DNA from: an uncultured Dehalococcoidia bacterium
Lineage (GTDB): Bacteria > Chloroflexota > Dehalococcoidia > Lucifugimonadales > Lucifugimonadaceae
Direction: 5' to 3'
Length of the DNA stretch: 64,000 bases
Assembly: GCA_913048295.1 (NCBI GenBank)
Contig: CAJWWK010000004.1
Coordinates: forward strand, 23,803 to 87,802
Below, piece after piece: positions 37,083 through 45,954 of this stretch. The notes under the pieces are model-generated. The model ran no database searches. It saw nothing but the letters and a program-made list of their open reading frames with translations, and was not told where the DNA came from. The translations under genes and the position numbers were made by a program. The number at the start of each line of letters is the position of its first letter. Positions within the stretch are counted from its first letter, which is position 1.

Positions 37083-37163
37083 TCTACCCTCCCCTAACCC
37101 CTCCCGAAAAAGGCGGACAGCGCAGGGTGCTGGAGTCGTTAACTCCGGGTGAGGGGGGGACTG
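37083..37163. repeat. degenerate CCCTC-type repeat between convergent genes
   Basis: CTACCCTCCCCTAACCCC at the left and GGGTGAGGGGGGGAC at the right bracket about 45 bp, including GGAGTCGTTAACTCC, a perfect inverted repeat of GGAGT(C)..AACTCC. It lies in the convergent gap after the epimerase gene and looks like a decayed or composite copy of the repeat family. Confidence 0.5.
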
Positions 37164-37166
37164 TTC

Positions 37167-37706
37167 CTACGACCTAACGCGGTTCATGGCGACGTACATG
37201 CCTATGCCGAGCCCGATATAGCCAATGATGTTGTAGAAAATTCCGCTCCACACGCCCAGCCCCGACGAAACGATTATTCCGACAACCCACACGAGGAACA
37301 TCATTGCCGCGGCTATGATCTTGTACCGCGGGTCGAGTTTGTTCTTGCCCGCCCTGCGAACGAATTCTCCGAGCGGAGCCCCGGCCAGGGCGATAACCAT
37401 CGAAGCCGCCACGTAGCCGATCTGCAGGGTGAGGGGCAATTGCCAGAGCACCCAGGCGATCAGGCCGTAAATAATTCCGAATACGATGGCCCCGCCGACC
37501 GCAAGGCCGATCGTTGCAGTGAATTCGGCCCCGGTGGCCCGGAATATCGGTGCCTGGCCGATGGTTGCACAATCGGGACAGCGCGCTCCAACTGGCGATT
37601 GCAACATGCATTCGGGGCAGATCAGGTCGTTGCACCTGCCGCACCGCAAGTTGGAAAGAGTGTTCGGGTGGCGAAGACAGGTGTTGTCGAAGGTGTCGTG
37701 TGTCAT
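37167..37706 (-). CDS. membrane protein with N-terminal B-box-like zinc ribbon
   Basis: The 179-residue protein starts with a cysteine/histidine-rich module (CLRHP, RCGRC, ICPECM, RCPDC) typical of the B-box-type zinc finger that precedes rhomboid-like or other membrane domains. It is followed by four hydrophobic segments (about residues 58-80, 88-110, 124-146, 152-172). No rhomboid serine/histidine motif is present. The function is unknown. It lies 130 bp downstream of plsY on the same strand. Confidence 0.75.
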   Translation of the reverse strand: MTHDTFDNTCLRHPNTLSNLRCGRCNDLICPECMLQSPVGARCPDCATIGQAPIFRATGAEFTATIGLAVGGAIVFGIIYGLIAWVLWQLPLTLQIGYVAASMVIALAGAPLGEFVRRAGKNKLDPRYKIIAAAMMFLVWVVGIIVSSGLGVWSGIFYNIIGYIGLGIGMYVAMNRVRS

Positions 37707-37836
37707 TAGCGACTCAGGATACTCACTAATTGCCGGTTTACCTGTTGCGCGGATCGGTGGTTTTGGATTGCTGACCTCCTGATATGCCCTACGGAGCCAG
37801 CGGGGCGATCCGAAGCGATTTGCAGCACGTCAGCAA

Positions 37837-38520
37837 CTAATGCTCTTCCTGTGTCTGAGCCAACCACGCTGCGCGATCAGCGATATCACGGTCGAACACC
37901 AGTCTGTTCCAGAGCAGCCGGGCGGTGAACTTACCATCACCATCTCGTAGCGAATTAGATGTCATACGCTTTGCAGCGATCACCACAGCGAACGCTATGG
38001 CATACCAGACGATCTCAACTGGAAGGTTCAGAAGCGCTGCCCAGACGGGCATCAGGATCACGGCGATCATCCACCAGACCGCCGAGTCTTTCCACGGTGT
38101 GAACAGCACGCCGAGAGCTGCGATCGAACCGTAAACGATGAGTAACGGAAAGTTCAACGCCCCGGTACTTCCAAGTGCGGTCGCCATCCCGCGGCCACCA
38201 TGAAAGCTTGAGAAGACCGACCAGTTATGACTGGTTATTCCCGCGATTCCGGCTGCTACTTCGACGCCTAAACCGAGCCCGAGCACCTTATCGGACGCTA
38301 TGAACACCGGGAGTGCGCCTTTTACCAGGATATCGAAGAGTACGACTGGTGCGGCCCACCACGCCCCGGCCTGTGCTGTTAGGTTCGATGCCCCTACGTT
38401 TTTCGAGCCGCGTTCACGTATATCGATGCCCCCGGCGAGTCGGCCCACCAGGTAGGAGCTGGGGATTGAGCCGACCAGGTAGGCACCGGCGACCAGAGCT
38501 ATTGATGGGACCAAATCCAT
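37837..38520 (-). CDS. plsY: glycerol-3-phosphate acyltransferase PlsY
   Basis: PlsY transfers an acyl group from acyl phosphate to glycerol 3-phosphate, the first step of phospholipid synthesis. The 227-residue membrane protein has the three conserved cytoplasmic motifs: GSIPSSYLVGRL, RERGSKNVGASNL, and HNWSVFSSFHGGRGMATALG. About six hydrophobic segments fit the known topology. An extended C-terminal tail of about 30 residues is soluble. The ATG is 5 bp after the stop of the PHP-domain gene, so they share an operon. Confidence 0.93.
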   Translation of the reverse strand: MDLVPSIALVAGAYLVGSIPSSYLVGRLAGGIDIRERGSKNVGASNLTAQAGAWWAAPVVLFDILVKGALPVFIASDKVLGLGLGVEVAAGIAGITSHNWSVFSSFHGGRGMATALGSTGALNFPLLIVYGSIAALGVLFTPWKDSAVWWMIAVILMPVWAALLNLPVEIVWYAIAFAVVIAAKRMTSNSLRDGDGKFTARLLWNRLVFDRDIADRAAWLAQTQEEH

Positions 38521-38525
38521 GGCGT

Positions 38526-39467
38526 TCAGGCCAGTCCGACCGGAACGGACCCTACGTTCGATCCGTGAATTTCCCTCGCACGGGCCAGCAACTTCGATGC
38601 TGTGTCGGGCGGCGGTCCGTTGGTGCCGGGCAGGGTCTCGTTCTCGGCGCCCAGCGCGTGATAGTCGGTCCCCCCCGAAGGCACGAGGTCGAGGCGTGTG
38701 GCGATGTCGAGGTAGCTGTCTCGCCGTCTGTTCGCGTACTTTTCGGCATACACCTCGATACCGGCCAGCCCGGCCCCGGCAAGCTGTTTCACGAGTTCGT
38801 CGAGCCGGTCCACCGTTCGCGGGTGTGCCACAACGCCGATACCGCCAGCGGAATGAATTAGATCAAGCGCTCCAAGTGGGTGTAGTTTTGGCCGCGGGAC
38901 CCGTGCCACGCCCTTGTCTCCAATGTACCGGTTGAACGCCTCGGCGACGGTTTCTACGTGCCCCGCTTCGACCATGGCGCGTGCGATGTGCGGACGCCCT
39001 ACCGAACCACGTGCAAGTTCAACTACACGGTCCCATGAGACAGGTCGCTGCAGCTCGGCGAGTCGCCTGACCATGGCCCGTGCGGCCTCTACCCGCTCCA
39101 ACCTGAACTGCAAAAGGGTTTCCTGCAGGGTTGGGTTGCTGGCATTGATGAAGTAGCCGAGCAGGTGCAGTTCCGATTCCTCGGTCGCTGTTCCCAGTTC
39201 GATGCCGGTGATGACCGTCAGGCGAGGGTATTTCGCAGAGGCCGCGATCGCATCGTTCAGGCCTTCGGTGGAATCGTGGTCGGTAACGGCCACGACGCGC
39301 AGGCCGGTCGTCGCCACCTGGTCGATGAGCAGTTGCGGGGTGAGCGTGCCATCAGACGCGGTTGTGTGAAGGTGGAGGTCGACCTCCACCTGCCAACTCG
39401 GGGAGACTACCTGTGCCTCGTGGTCGTATCGGCTGCCTTCGGCCTGTTGTTCTGGCGAGTTGCTCAA
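38526..39467 (-). CDS. PHP-domain phosphoesterase
   Basis: The 313-residue protein has the PHP metal-binding motifs: VDLHLHTTASDGTLTP, VTDHDS, GIELG, VVAHPR and GGTDYH. The order and spacing match the single-domain PHP phosphatases such as the 3',5'-nucleoside bisphosphate phosphatase/RNase AM group; small nucleotide or RNA 5'-end substrates are plausible. It overlaps the end of ymdB by 4 bases and is followed by plsY. Being downstream of rny and ymdB supports an RNA or nucleotide turnover role. Confidence 0.88.
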   Translation of the reverse strand: MSNSPEQQAEGSRYDHEAQVVSPSWQVEVDLHLHTTASDGTLTPQLLIDQVATTGLRVVAVTDHDSTEGLNDAIAASAKYPRLTVITGIELGTATEESELHLLGYFINASNPTLQETLLQFRLERVEAARAMVRRLAELQRPVSWDRVVELARGSVGRPHIARAMVEAGHVETVAEAFNRYIGDKGVARVPRPKLHPLGALDLIHSAGGIGVVAHPRTVDRLDELVKQLAGAGLAGIEVYAEKYANRRRDSYLDIATRLDLVPSGGTDYHALGAENETLPGTNGPPPDTASKLLARAREIHGSNVGSVPVGLA

Positions 39468-40243
39468 ACCTCGATCTGCCGGTCTACTCGCTCGACCGAA
39501 GTTGCGAGCCCTGTTGAGTCATCCACGTCGATCAGCACCGAGTTGAAGTTCATCAGGCCTGTGCGTACCGGCTTCATCCGGTGGCGGTAGCCGCTCAGGA
39601 AGCGGTTCAGCGAGCCTTCGGTCTCGACGCCGAGTATGGAATCCACGGCACCTACCATTCCCAGGTCCGATACGAACCCGGTACCTCCGGGAAGGACTTT
39701 GCAATCGGCGGTCGGTACATGGGTGTGAGTCCCGACGACGGCCGCGACCCGGCCGTCGAGGTGCCATGCGAGTGCCGCCTTTTCGGAAGTGGCCTCGGCA
39801 TGGAAATCGACCACGACAGGCTTGCCCTGGCCAAAACCGCCTGCGAGCAGGTCGTCGACAACAGCAAACGGTGAATCGAACTCACCGACCCATACGCGTC
39901 CGATCAGGTTAATGACGGCGACAGAGCCCGAGTCGTCAGTCGCTCCCCGGCCCGGAGTTTCGGGCGGGTAGTTAAGTGGACGCAGCACGGGCAGGTGGGG
40001 GTCATCGAGGTGGTCGATGAACTCGCGCTTGTCCCACACGTGGTTTCCGGTGGTAATGACGTCGGCACCGGCTTCGACCATCTCGACCACGGTATCGACG
40101 GTTAGGCCGATCCCTGCCGCCAAATTCTCGCCTTGAAGCGTGACAAAGTCGATATCGAGTTCGGTTTTCACGTCTTTCAGCAGTTTCCCGACGGCGCGCC
40201 GCCCTCCACTGCCGACGACATCACCGATCATCAATATCCGCAT
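39464..40243 (-). CDS. ymdB: YmdB-type metallophosphoesterase (TIGR00282)
   Basis: The 259-residue protein belongs to the YmdB family, whose Bacillus member hydrolyses 2',3'-cyclic nucleotides. Metal-site motifs are clear: ILMIGDVVG, LQGENLA, TTGNHVWD, DFHAEATSEK and VVGTHTHVPTAD. It is located 45 bp downstream of rny, the same pairing as in Bacillus, where the two act in RNA turnover and biofilm regulation. The overlap with the following PHP gene indicates translational coupling. Confidence 0.93.
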   Translation of the reverse strand: MRILMIGDVVGSGGRRAVGKLLKDVKTELDIDFVTLQGENLAAGIGLTVDTVVEMVEAGADVITTGNHVWDKREFIDHLDDPHLPVLRPLNYPPETPGRGATDDSGSVAVINLIGRVWVGEFDSPFAVVDDLLAGGFGQGKPVVVDFHAEATSEKAALAWHLDGRVAAVVGTHTHVPTADCKVLPGGTGFVSDLGMVGAVDSILGVETEGSLNRFLSGYRHRMKPVRTGLMNFNSVLIDVDDSTGLATSVERVDRQIEV

Positions 40244-40288
40244 GAGGCCCTTTCGGGGAGTTGTAATTGAGAGTAGTAGGAGAATTGC

Positions 40289-41818
40289 CTACCGGGCGAT
40301 CTCAACCGTTCGTGATTCCCTGACGACGACCACCCGGATCTGGCCGGGATAGGCAAGGTTTTCTTCGATTTTCTGGACGATTTCGCGGGCCAGCGTCGCG
40401 GCCGTAACATCGTCCACGTTCTCGGGATTGACAAGTACGCGTACTTCGCGTCCTGCCTGAATCGCGAAAACGCGTTCGACCCCTTCGAATCCGCGCGCTA
40501 CCTCTTCGAGTGCCTCCAGTCGCTGGAGGTAACTTTCGGTCGTATCGTGGCGGGCTCCGGGTCGCGCCGCGCTAATCGCATCGGCCGCCGCGACAAGGAA
40601 CGACTCTACAGTCGTCATTTCGCGGTCGTGATGTTCTCGGACTGCCGTAACTACCCGTGCGTTCTGTCCGTAACGCTTCACGAGGTCGGCACCGATCTCG
40701 GCATGGGGGCCATCGACTTCGTGTGTCAGGGCCTTTCCGATATCGTGCAGGAACCCGGCAGTCTTTGCGATCTGCTGGTTGGCACCGATCTGCGAGGCGA
40801 GAATTCCGGCAACGAGTCCGACTTCAACGGAGTGCTGCAACACGTTTTCGCCGTAGCTGTAGCGGAACTTCAGCCGCCCTATCAACTTTACTAGTTCAGG
40901 ATGCAGACCTTTGACGTCGGCATCGAACATGGCCTGCTGGCCGGCCCTGCGGACCGTTTCATCGACTTCAGTGCGCGCCTTCTCGACCGAGTCTTCGATT
41001 CGGGCCGGTTGGATTCGACCGTCTTTGATTAGCCGGTCGACCGTTATGCGCGCCACTTCGCGGCGAATTGGGTCGAAACAGGAAATCGTTACCGCCTCGG
41101 GCACATCGTCGATGATCAGGTCGACGCCGGTGGCAGCCTCGATGGCCCTGATGTTTCTGCCTTCCCTGCCGATCAGGCGCCCTTTCATTTCATCATTTGG
41201 CAACGAAATCGTGGTGATCGTCGCTTCTGAAACGACCGCGGCCGCGAGTCGCTGCATGCTTGCAGCGAGAATTTCCCGAGCTTTGTCGTCAGCCTGGTCC
41301 TGCGCCTCTAGTTCAGCATCCCTGTAGCGGCGTGCTAATTCGAACTGGACATCTTCTTCAGCTTGATCGAACAGTTGTTGTCTGGCATCGGCCACGGACA
41401 GACTCGAAATAGTTTCAAGTCGTTCGCTGGCTTGCTGCTTCAACGCGTCGAGTGCCTTTTTATCTTCGGCAATTTCGTCGCGTTGTTTTATTAGTTCGGA
41501 ATCACGTTCGTTCAGTGAATCCGACCTGCCTTCAAGAGTCTCTTCCCTGGCCTCGAGACGATTCTGCTGGCGTTGTATTTCTGACTTCTGTTCGTTGAGC
41601 CTCGCTTCTGATTCGGTTCGTACCTGAAGCGCCTGCTCTTTTGCCTCTAGAAGTATCTCCTTACTGCGAGCGTTGGCCCTGCGCATTTGCTGCGCCGATG
41701 CCTCTTCAACTGCTCGCGCTGATTTTGCCGAAAGGATGCTGCGTAGCAGGAAGCCCAGTCCGCTTCCAACCACAACTGCAACTAGGGCCACGAGGACGGC
41801 AATGAGGATGGTTTCCAT
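40289..41818 (-). CDS. rny: ribonuclease Y
   Basis: RNase Y is a membrane-anchored endonuclease starting mRNA decay. From ATG 41818 it has 509 residues: an N-terminal transmembrane helix (ILIAVLVALVAVVVGSGLGFLL), a long coiled coil (about 35-190), a KH domain (LPNDEMKGRLIGREGRNIRAIEAATGVDLIIDDVPEAVTIS region), and an HD domain with HDIGKALTHE. ATG 41818 was chosen because GGGAGG lies about 6 bases upstream; an in-frame TTG 41848 is less likely. It heads the rny-ymdB-PHP-plsY run. Confidence 0.96.
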   Translation of the reverse strand: METILIAVLVALVAVVVGSGLGFLLRSILSAKSARAVEEASAQQMRRANARSKEILLEAKEQALQVRTESEARLNEQKSEIQRQQNRLEAREETLEGRSDSLNERDSELIKQRDEIAEDKKALDALKQQASERLETISSLSVADARQQLFDQAEEDVQFELARRYRDAELEAQDQADDKAREILAASMQRLAAAVVSEATITTISLPNDEMKGRLIGREGRNIRAIEAATGVDLIIDDVPEAVTISCFDPIRREVARITVDRLIKDGRIQPARIEDSVEKARTEVDETVRRAGQQAMFDADVKGLHPELVKLIGRLKFRYSYGENVLQHSVEVGLVAGILASQIGANQQIAKTAGFLHDIGKALTHEVDGPHAEIGADLVKRYGQNARVVTAVREHHDREMTTVESFLVAAADAISAARPGARHDTTESYLQRLEALEEVARGFEGVERVFAIQAGREVRVLVNPENVDDVTAATLAREIVQKIEENLAYPGQIRVVVVRESRTVEIAR

Positions 41819-41981
41819 CTCTGCCCTCCCGAGCCATTGGTTATTCAATTTTGAGTTTTAGTCGTAAAAGCGCGTGGTGCGGGTAAATTGCCGCTCTGCG
41901 CATACTCGAATGGTAAGTTCGCATCTGGGTTCGTGCAAGGAAATGAACTGGAAATTGAATTTCGCGGCAGGATTACGATTC

Positions 41982-42023
41982 AAATGAAAACACCGTTGCC
42001 AGCTGGCAACGGTGTTTTCATTT
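41982..42023 (-). terminator. strong terminator after rplY
   Basis: A perfect 19-bp inverted repeat (41982-42000 with 42005-42023) closes the loop AGCT. The minus-strand 3' side ends in GTTTTCATTTG. It lies 48 bp after the rplY stop and separates rplY from rny. The A-rich left arm lets it work in both directions. Confidence 0.85.
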
Positions 42024-42070
42024 TCAGGTTTAGTCGCTGAGGAGTCCCCAGGTGACCGGGGTGTTGAAAG

Positions 42071-42769
42071 TTATTCTTCCTCGGAAACGGCTTCGGAACC
42101 GCCAGTGTCTTCGGATTCCTCATCACCCTCGACCGCTTCGCCCACTTCACCTTCGAGGATCTCGCCTTCTTCACCAACCGGTACGAGGTCTTCTTCAGCA
42201 GTGACACGAGGTGGCTGGATCCAGCAAACGCGGTCGTCTTCGGAGCCTGCAAGTGCAACTCCTGGAGGAAATGTTAAATCGATAGCAAGTATTACCGAAT
42301 CGATCTCTTCCATGCCCGAACAATCGACAACAATTTCGTTTGGCACATCGAACGGCTTGGCACGCACAAGAATATCGAACATACCCTGTGTAACCACTCC
42401 GGCGCCGCCTGCCGTTCCAGGCGCCTCTTCCTGCCCGATCAGGCTCAACGGCACGGGAGTTTCAACTTCCTGCTGAACGTCGACACGCTGAAAATCGACA
42501 TGCTGGATATCGCCTGTGACTGCGTGGCGGGCGATTTCACGCACGATCGTCACCGTCTCTGCACCCCCGGTCGCGATTAGCGTTACCGGCGTGGTGCGAC
42601 CTGCGGTGCGTAGCGCGGCTCGGAGCTCGCTCTCAATGACCTGAAGAGTTTCGGACTCCTGGGCGAGGCCGTACATGTGAATAGGGGTTATTCCCTGTCG
42701 CCTGAGCGCCCGGTTCTTTTTCCCGAGGGCCGTGCGAACCTCGACGTTGAGCGTCACCGCATCCGCCAT
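42071..42769 (-). CDS. rplY: ribosomal protein bL25, Ctc (long) form
   Basis: bL25 binds 5S rRNA; long forms with a second beta domain are known as Ctc/TL5. From ATG 42769 the protein has 232 residues: the 5S-binding domain (LNVEVRTALGKKNRALRRQGITPIHMYG region), VIVREI-like TIVREIARHAVTGDIQHVDFQRV, the TL5 beta domain, and a Glu-rich C-terminal tail of about 40 residues. ATG 42769 is 9-10 bases after GGGAG; the open frame extends 19 codons further but without conservation. It is a single-gene unit ending at a strong terminator. Confidence 0.94.
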   Translation of the reverse strand: MADAVTLNVEVRTALGKKNRALRRQGITPIHMYGLAQESETLQVIESELRAALRTAGRTTPVTLIATGGAETVTIVREIARHAVTGDIQHVDFQRVDVQQEVETPVPLSLIGQEEAPGTAGGAGVVTQGMFDILVRAKPFDVPNEIVVDCSGMEEIDSVILAIDLTFPPGVALAGSEDDRVCWIQPPRVTAEEDLVPVGEEGEILEGEVGEAVEGDEESEDTGGSEAVSEEE

Positions 42770-43214
42770 CGCGTACGATCTCCCGTAGTAACTGTGATTC
42801 AGTGTTGTGGCCGGTGAGAGGACCACCGGTGAACATTCACGCCTGGAACAAATCTCCAGGACATGGCGCGTGACGGTTACGATAACCGATCATGCACAGC
42901 CGTTAATCGTATCACGGGGCAGGCTCGGCGGAACGCACTCCGAGAACGAATTAATGACGCCTGTGTGACCCAACCGGGTGACAAACAGACCGGAGTGGCG
43001 AATACCGGTCGCACGAAGCCATGTTGGCTCATAAGGCTAAGAGGGGTAGCACCAGACGGTCGCCCGCGAAGTGAGAGCGCATCTGGGGCTGCATCTGGCA
43101 GGCACCCGCGATCATCGGATGGGTATCCCGGTGGTATCATTGAAGGTAGGCAAGTCCAGCTAGTGCTGAACTCGATTCCAGCCCTGAACGGGGGCGGTTC
43201 CTGGAGATTACGGC
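42770..43214. other. 445-bp intergenic region with several small hairpins
   Basis: No protein gene is credible here. Short perfect stems are CCTGGA/TCCAGG (42842-42860), CGGTTA/TAACCG with loop CGA (42874-42888), CTCGG/CCGAG (42924-42944) and GACCGG/CCGGTC (42988-43010). It separates rplY (leftward) from the Rrf2 regulator (rightward) and must hold their promoters. It does not match a riboswitch class I could recognise. Confidence 0.4.
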
Positions 43215-43658
43215 ATGCTTGTGCCAATGAAGGTCGACTATGGGGTCAGAACCCTGGTCTACCTCGCGCAACAGGACGAGAACAGGTTCACTCCCACCTC
43301 GGACATAGCTGGCAACCAGCACATTCCCGAGCCCTACCTGCTGCGAATCTGCTCGGAACTACACAAGTCCGGCCTGATCGAATCGCGGCGGGGGCCGCAG
43401 GGCGGTCACAAACTTGGCAGGGACCCGGAGACCATTTCGGTGAGCGATGTTGTCGACTCGGTCGACTACTCGCTCGCGCCAGTCGACTGTGTAGAGGAGC
43501 CTGAGTGCTGTAGGCTCTCCGGGGCTTGTTCGCAGCGCGAGCTCTGGAGTGATGTCGAGGTGATGCTGCTGGAGCACTTGAGTAAAGTGACGATTGGCGA
43601 GTTGGTAAGCCAGCAAAGATCGATGGTGGCTGCGATTCCGGTGCACACGAACTTCTAG
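43215..43658 (+). CDS. Rrf2-family transcriptional regulator with Fe-S-type cysteines
   Basis: The 147-residue protein is a winged-helix Rrf2 regulator: the N-terminal KVDYGVRTLVYLA, the recognition helix region IPEPYLLRICSELHKSGLIESRRG, and GGHKL in the wing. Cysteines at 92, 98, 99 and 105 (DCVEEPECC and GAC) fall where IscR binds its [2Fe-2S] cluster (92, 98, 104 in E. coli). It could sense iron-sulfur status, cysteine supply or redox state. The ThiF and cysteine synthase genes downstream on the same strand are its likely targets, as for CymR. Confidence 0.88.
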   Translation: MLVPMKVDYGVRTLVYLAQQDENRFTPTSDIAGNQHIPEPYLLRICSELHKSGLIESRRGPQGGHKLGRDPETISVSDVVDSVDYSLAPVDCVEEPECCRLSGACSQRELWSDVEVMLLEHLSKVTIGELVSQQRSMVAAIPVHTNF

Positions 43659-43936
43659 AGTTTAAATTCTGCACATCGAGCGATAACTCCGAACCTAACT
43701 CCCCAGTCAGTTGTTCCAATCCGCAGTCGATCGGGGCCGTCGCGTATAGACAAACCCTCACCGGCTATCAAACTGGCGGGGTCTATCAGGGTCAGTCGCG
43801 CTACGTTGAGGATTGTTCAGGGCGAAATGGCATGGACTGCGTAGTAGAATTCAATACAGACCCCCGGTCGAATTTGAGTTGCGCGATTATCGGCACATGT
43901 GCAGCACCGGGCTTAGTAAAGAGGTAATTCAGGGAA
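43659..43936. other. intergenic region between the Rrf2 regulator and thiF-like gene
   Basis: These 278 bp hold no gene. GTAGTAGAATTCAATA at about 43838-43853 contains a TAGAAT that could be a -10 box for the thiF-like gene, but no matching -35 was found. This is where an Rrf2 operator would be expected. Confidence 0.35.
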
Positions 43937-44797
43937 ATGGCACAGACCAACGGCTTCACGCCGCTAACACCAGGACAGGTGCAACGATACAGTCGCCACC
44001 TGATCATGGACGGTGTTGGCAGCGTGGGGCAGCGAAAACTGATCGATGCGAAGGTGTTGATCATTGGCGCGGGGGGACTCGGGTCGCCGATAGCCCTCTA
44101 CCTGGCCCTAGCGGGCGTGGGGACTTTGGGCATTGTCGACTTCGATACTGTTGATGTTTCCAACCTGCAGCGCCAGATTCTGCACACCGACGCGGATGTG
44201 GGTCGCCCGAAGGTGATTTCCGCAAAGGAAACCCTCCTGGCACACAACCCGGACGTCAATGTGATACTCCACGAGGAGCCGATCAACTCTGACAACGCGA
44301 TGGATATCATCCCGAACTACGACATCATCGTGAATGGGGCCGATAACTTCGCCACCAGATATCTTGTAAACGACGCCTCTTACCTTGCCGGGAAGCCGCT
44401 GGTAGACGGCGCGATCCTGGTGTTCGATGGCCAGGCGACCACTTATCAGCCCGGCCAGGGTTGCTACCGCTGCATGTTCCCGGAACCGCCTCCCCCGGGT
44501 GAGGTCCCGAATTGCTCGGAAGCGGGCGTGATCGGTGCGCTTCCGGGGCTTGTGGGTTCAATCCAGACGCTTGAGGTGATTAAGCTCATCATGGGGGTTG
44601 GTGAGACGTTGACCAGCCGTATGCTGCTGATTGACGCCCTGACCATGGACTTCCGCGAAATAAAGATCCGCCGAAACACGGATTGCAAGCTCTGCGGCGA
44701 CAACCCAGAAGTTACAGAGTTGATCGATTACGAGATTTTTTGCGGCATCCTGCCTCCAGAACCTGTAGTAGAACAACAGCCGGTGTCGGCCGATTAG
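43937..44797 (+). CDS. ThiF/MoeB-family adenylyltransferase
   Basis: E1-like enzymes of this family adenylate the C-terminal glycine of small sulfur-carrier proteins (ThiS, MoaD or CysO). The 286-residue protein has RYSRHLIM, the ATP-binding VLIIGAGGLGSPIALYLALAGVG, VDFDTVDVSNLQRQILH, and two zinc-binding CxxC pairs (CYRC and CKLC). The rhodanese domain of MoeZ is absent. It is 85 bp upstream of a cysteine synthase in the same frame. That pairing suggests the CysO-type route to cysteine from a protein thiocarboxylate, but no small carrier gene was found in the window. Confidence 0.92.
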   Translation: MAQTNGFTPLTPGQVQRYSRHLIMDGVGSVGQRKLIDAKVLIIGAGGLGSPIALYLALAGVGTLGIVDFDTVDVSNLQRQILHTDADVGRPKVISAKETLLAHNPDVNVILHEEPINSDNAMDIIPNYDIIVNGADNFATRYLVNDASYLAGKPLVDGAILVFDGQATTYQPGQGCYRCMFPEPPPPGEVPNCSEAGVIGALPGLVGSIQTLEVIKLIMGVGETLTSRMLLIDALTMDFREIKIRRNTDCKLCGDNPEVTELIDYEIFCGILPPEPVVEQQPVSAD

Positions 44798-44881
44798 TCG
44801 GTCGGCGCTGCGCGTCTCGGCGTTTATTTTTATACAGGCGTAAAAACCGACGAACCCACTTACCTCACGAAAGAAATCTTC

Positions 44882-45859
44882 TTGGCTTCACCTCTGGCCG
44901 CCGGATTATCGGCAGTAAAGAACGGTGCACTCGACGCCATTGGCAACACACCGCTTGTCGATGTGTCGGTTCTCAGCCCCGATCCAAAAATCCAGATTTA
45001 CGGAAAGCTCGAATCGGTAAACCCGACTGGCTCTCTGAAAGACCGCGCGGCCAGGTCGCTAATTGAAGATGCCGAGCAGAAAGGGCTGCTCAAACCGGGT
45101 GACACCATTCTCGAACCGACCTCGGGCAACACCGGGCTCGGATTGGCGATGATCGGTCGTATACGGGACTACAAGGTAAAGGTGGTCATGCCCGCCAGCG
45201 TTCCCCCGGAGCGGGTGAATTTGCTCGAGGCTTTCGGAGCTGAAGTAATCCTGTCGGATGCCGACAAGGGCACGAACGAGTCGATCGTTATGGCCCAGCA
45301 CATCGCTGAAGAAAATCCGTCGTACTACATGCCCTATCAGTACGGCAACGAAGCAAACCCACGTGCGCACTACACGACAACCGGTCCTGAGATTGTGCGA
45401 GACATGCCCGATGTCGATGTGTTTGTTGCCGGTCTCGGGACCGGCGGAACGTTGATGGGAGTGGGTAAGGCGCTCAGGGAACACAACCCGGACGTGCAGA
45501 TTATCGCTACTGCCCCCCACCCCGATGACAAGGTGCAGGGTCTTCGTTCGATCGAGCACGGCTACATCCCGCCGATTCTCGATCTTGAAAAGCTCGATGG
45601 CAGGATTCTGATCGAGGGAGAAGAGGCTTTTTACTGGACTAGGAAATTGCTGACCGATGCGGGTTTCTTTGTTGGTGTGTCTTCGGGCGCAACGTTCGCA
45701 ACGGCCAGGAAAATCGCCCAGAAGATGTCGGATGAGGGCAGCGAGGGCAAGATTGTGGCAATGTTTGCCGATGGTGGTTGGAAGTATCTGTCGACCGGGA
45801 TTTACGGCGAGGATTACAAGTTCAACCAGGCTGAAATCGAGGGCAAGACCTGGTGGTAA
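44882..45859 (+). CDS. cysM: cysteine synthase (CysK/CysM family)
   Basis: This PLP enzyme makes cysteine from O-acetylserine (or O-phosphoserine) and a sulfur donor. The 325-residue protein has IGNTPLVDVS, the PLP lysine in NPTGSLKDRAA, EPTSGNTG, the phosphate-binding GLGTGGTLMGVG and VGVSSGA. TTG 44882 is the only standard start before the conserved core. The frame is open back to the thiF stop (28 codons, same frame) and those codons read as plausible protein, so the true start may be non-standard and further upstream. A terminator follows. Choosing between CysK and CysM is not possible by eye. Confidence 0.9.
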   Translation: MASPLAAGLSAVKNGALDAIGNTPLVDVSVLSPDPKIQIYGKLESVNPTGSLKDRAARSLIEDAEQKGLLKPGDTILEPTSGNTGLGLAMIGRIRDYKVKVVMPASVPPERVNLLEAFGAEVILSDADKGTNESIVMAQHIAEENPSYYMPYQYGNEANPRAHYTTTGPEIVRDMPDVDVFVAGLGTGGTLMGVGKALREHNPDVQIIATAPHPDDKVQGLRSIEHGYIPPILDLEKLDGRILIEGEEAFYWTRKLLTDAGFFVGVSSGATFATARKIAQKMSDEGSEGKIVAMFADGGWKYLSTGIYGEDYKFNQAEIEGKTWW

Positions 45860-45886
45860 CCGGGTAATTTCGAGTTACTATCACGG

Positions 45887-45917
45887 CCCCAACGGATTTT
45901 TCCGGCGGGGTTTTTTT
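45887..45917 (+). terminator. Rho-independent terminator after cysteine synthase
   Basis: CCCC..CGG at 45887-45895 pairs with CCG..GGGG at 45902-45910 around an ATTTTT loop, and seven T follow (45911-45917). It lies 28 bp after the gene. Confidence 0.8.
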
Positions 45918-45954
45918 ATTTGAGAACAGGTTCAACCGTTCGGGGCGCATCCAA

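Noticed and set aside
42863..43504. 213-codon plus-strand frame running into the Rrf2 gene
   Set aside because: It overlaps the conserved Rrf2 reading in another frame and has an arginine/glycine-rich composition with no family likeness.
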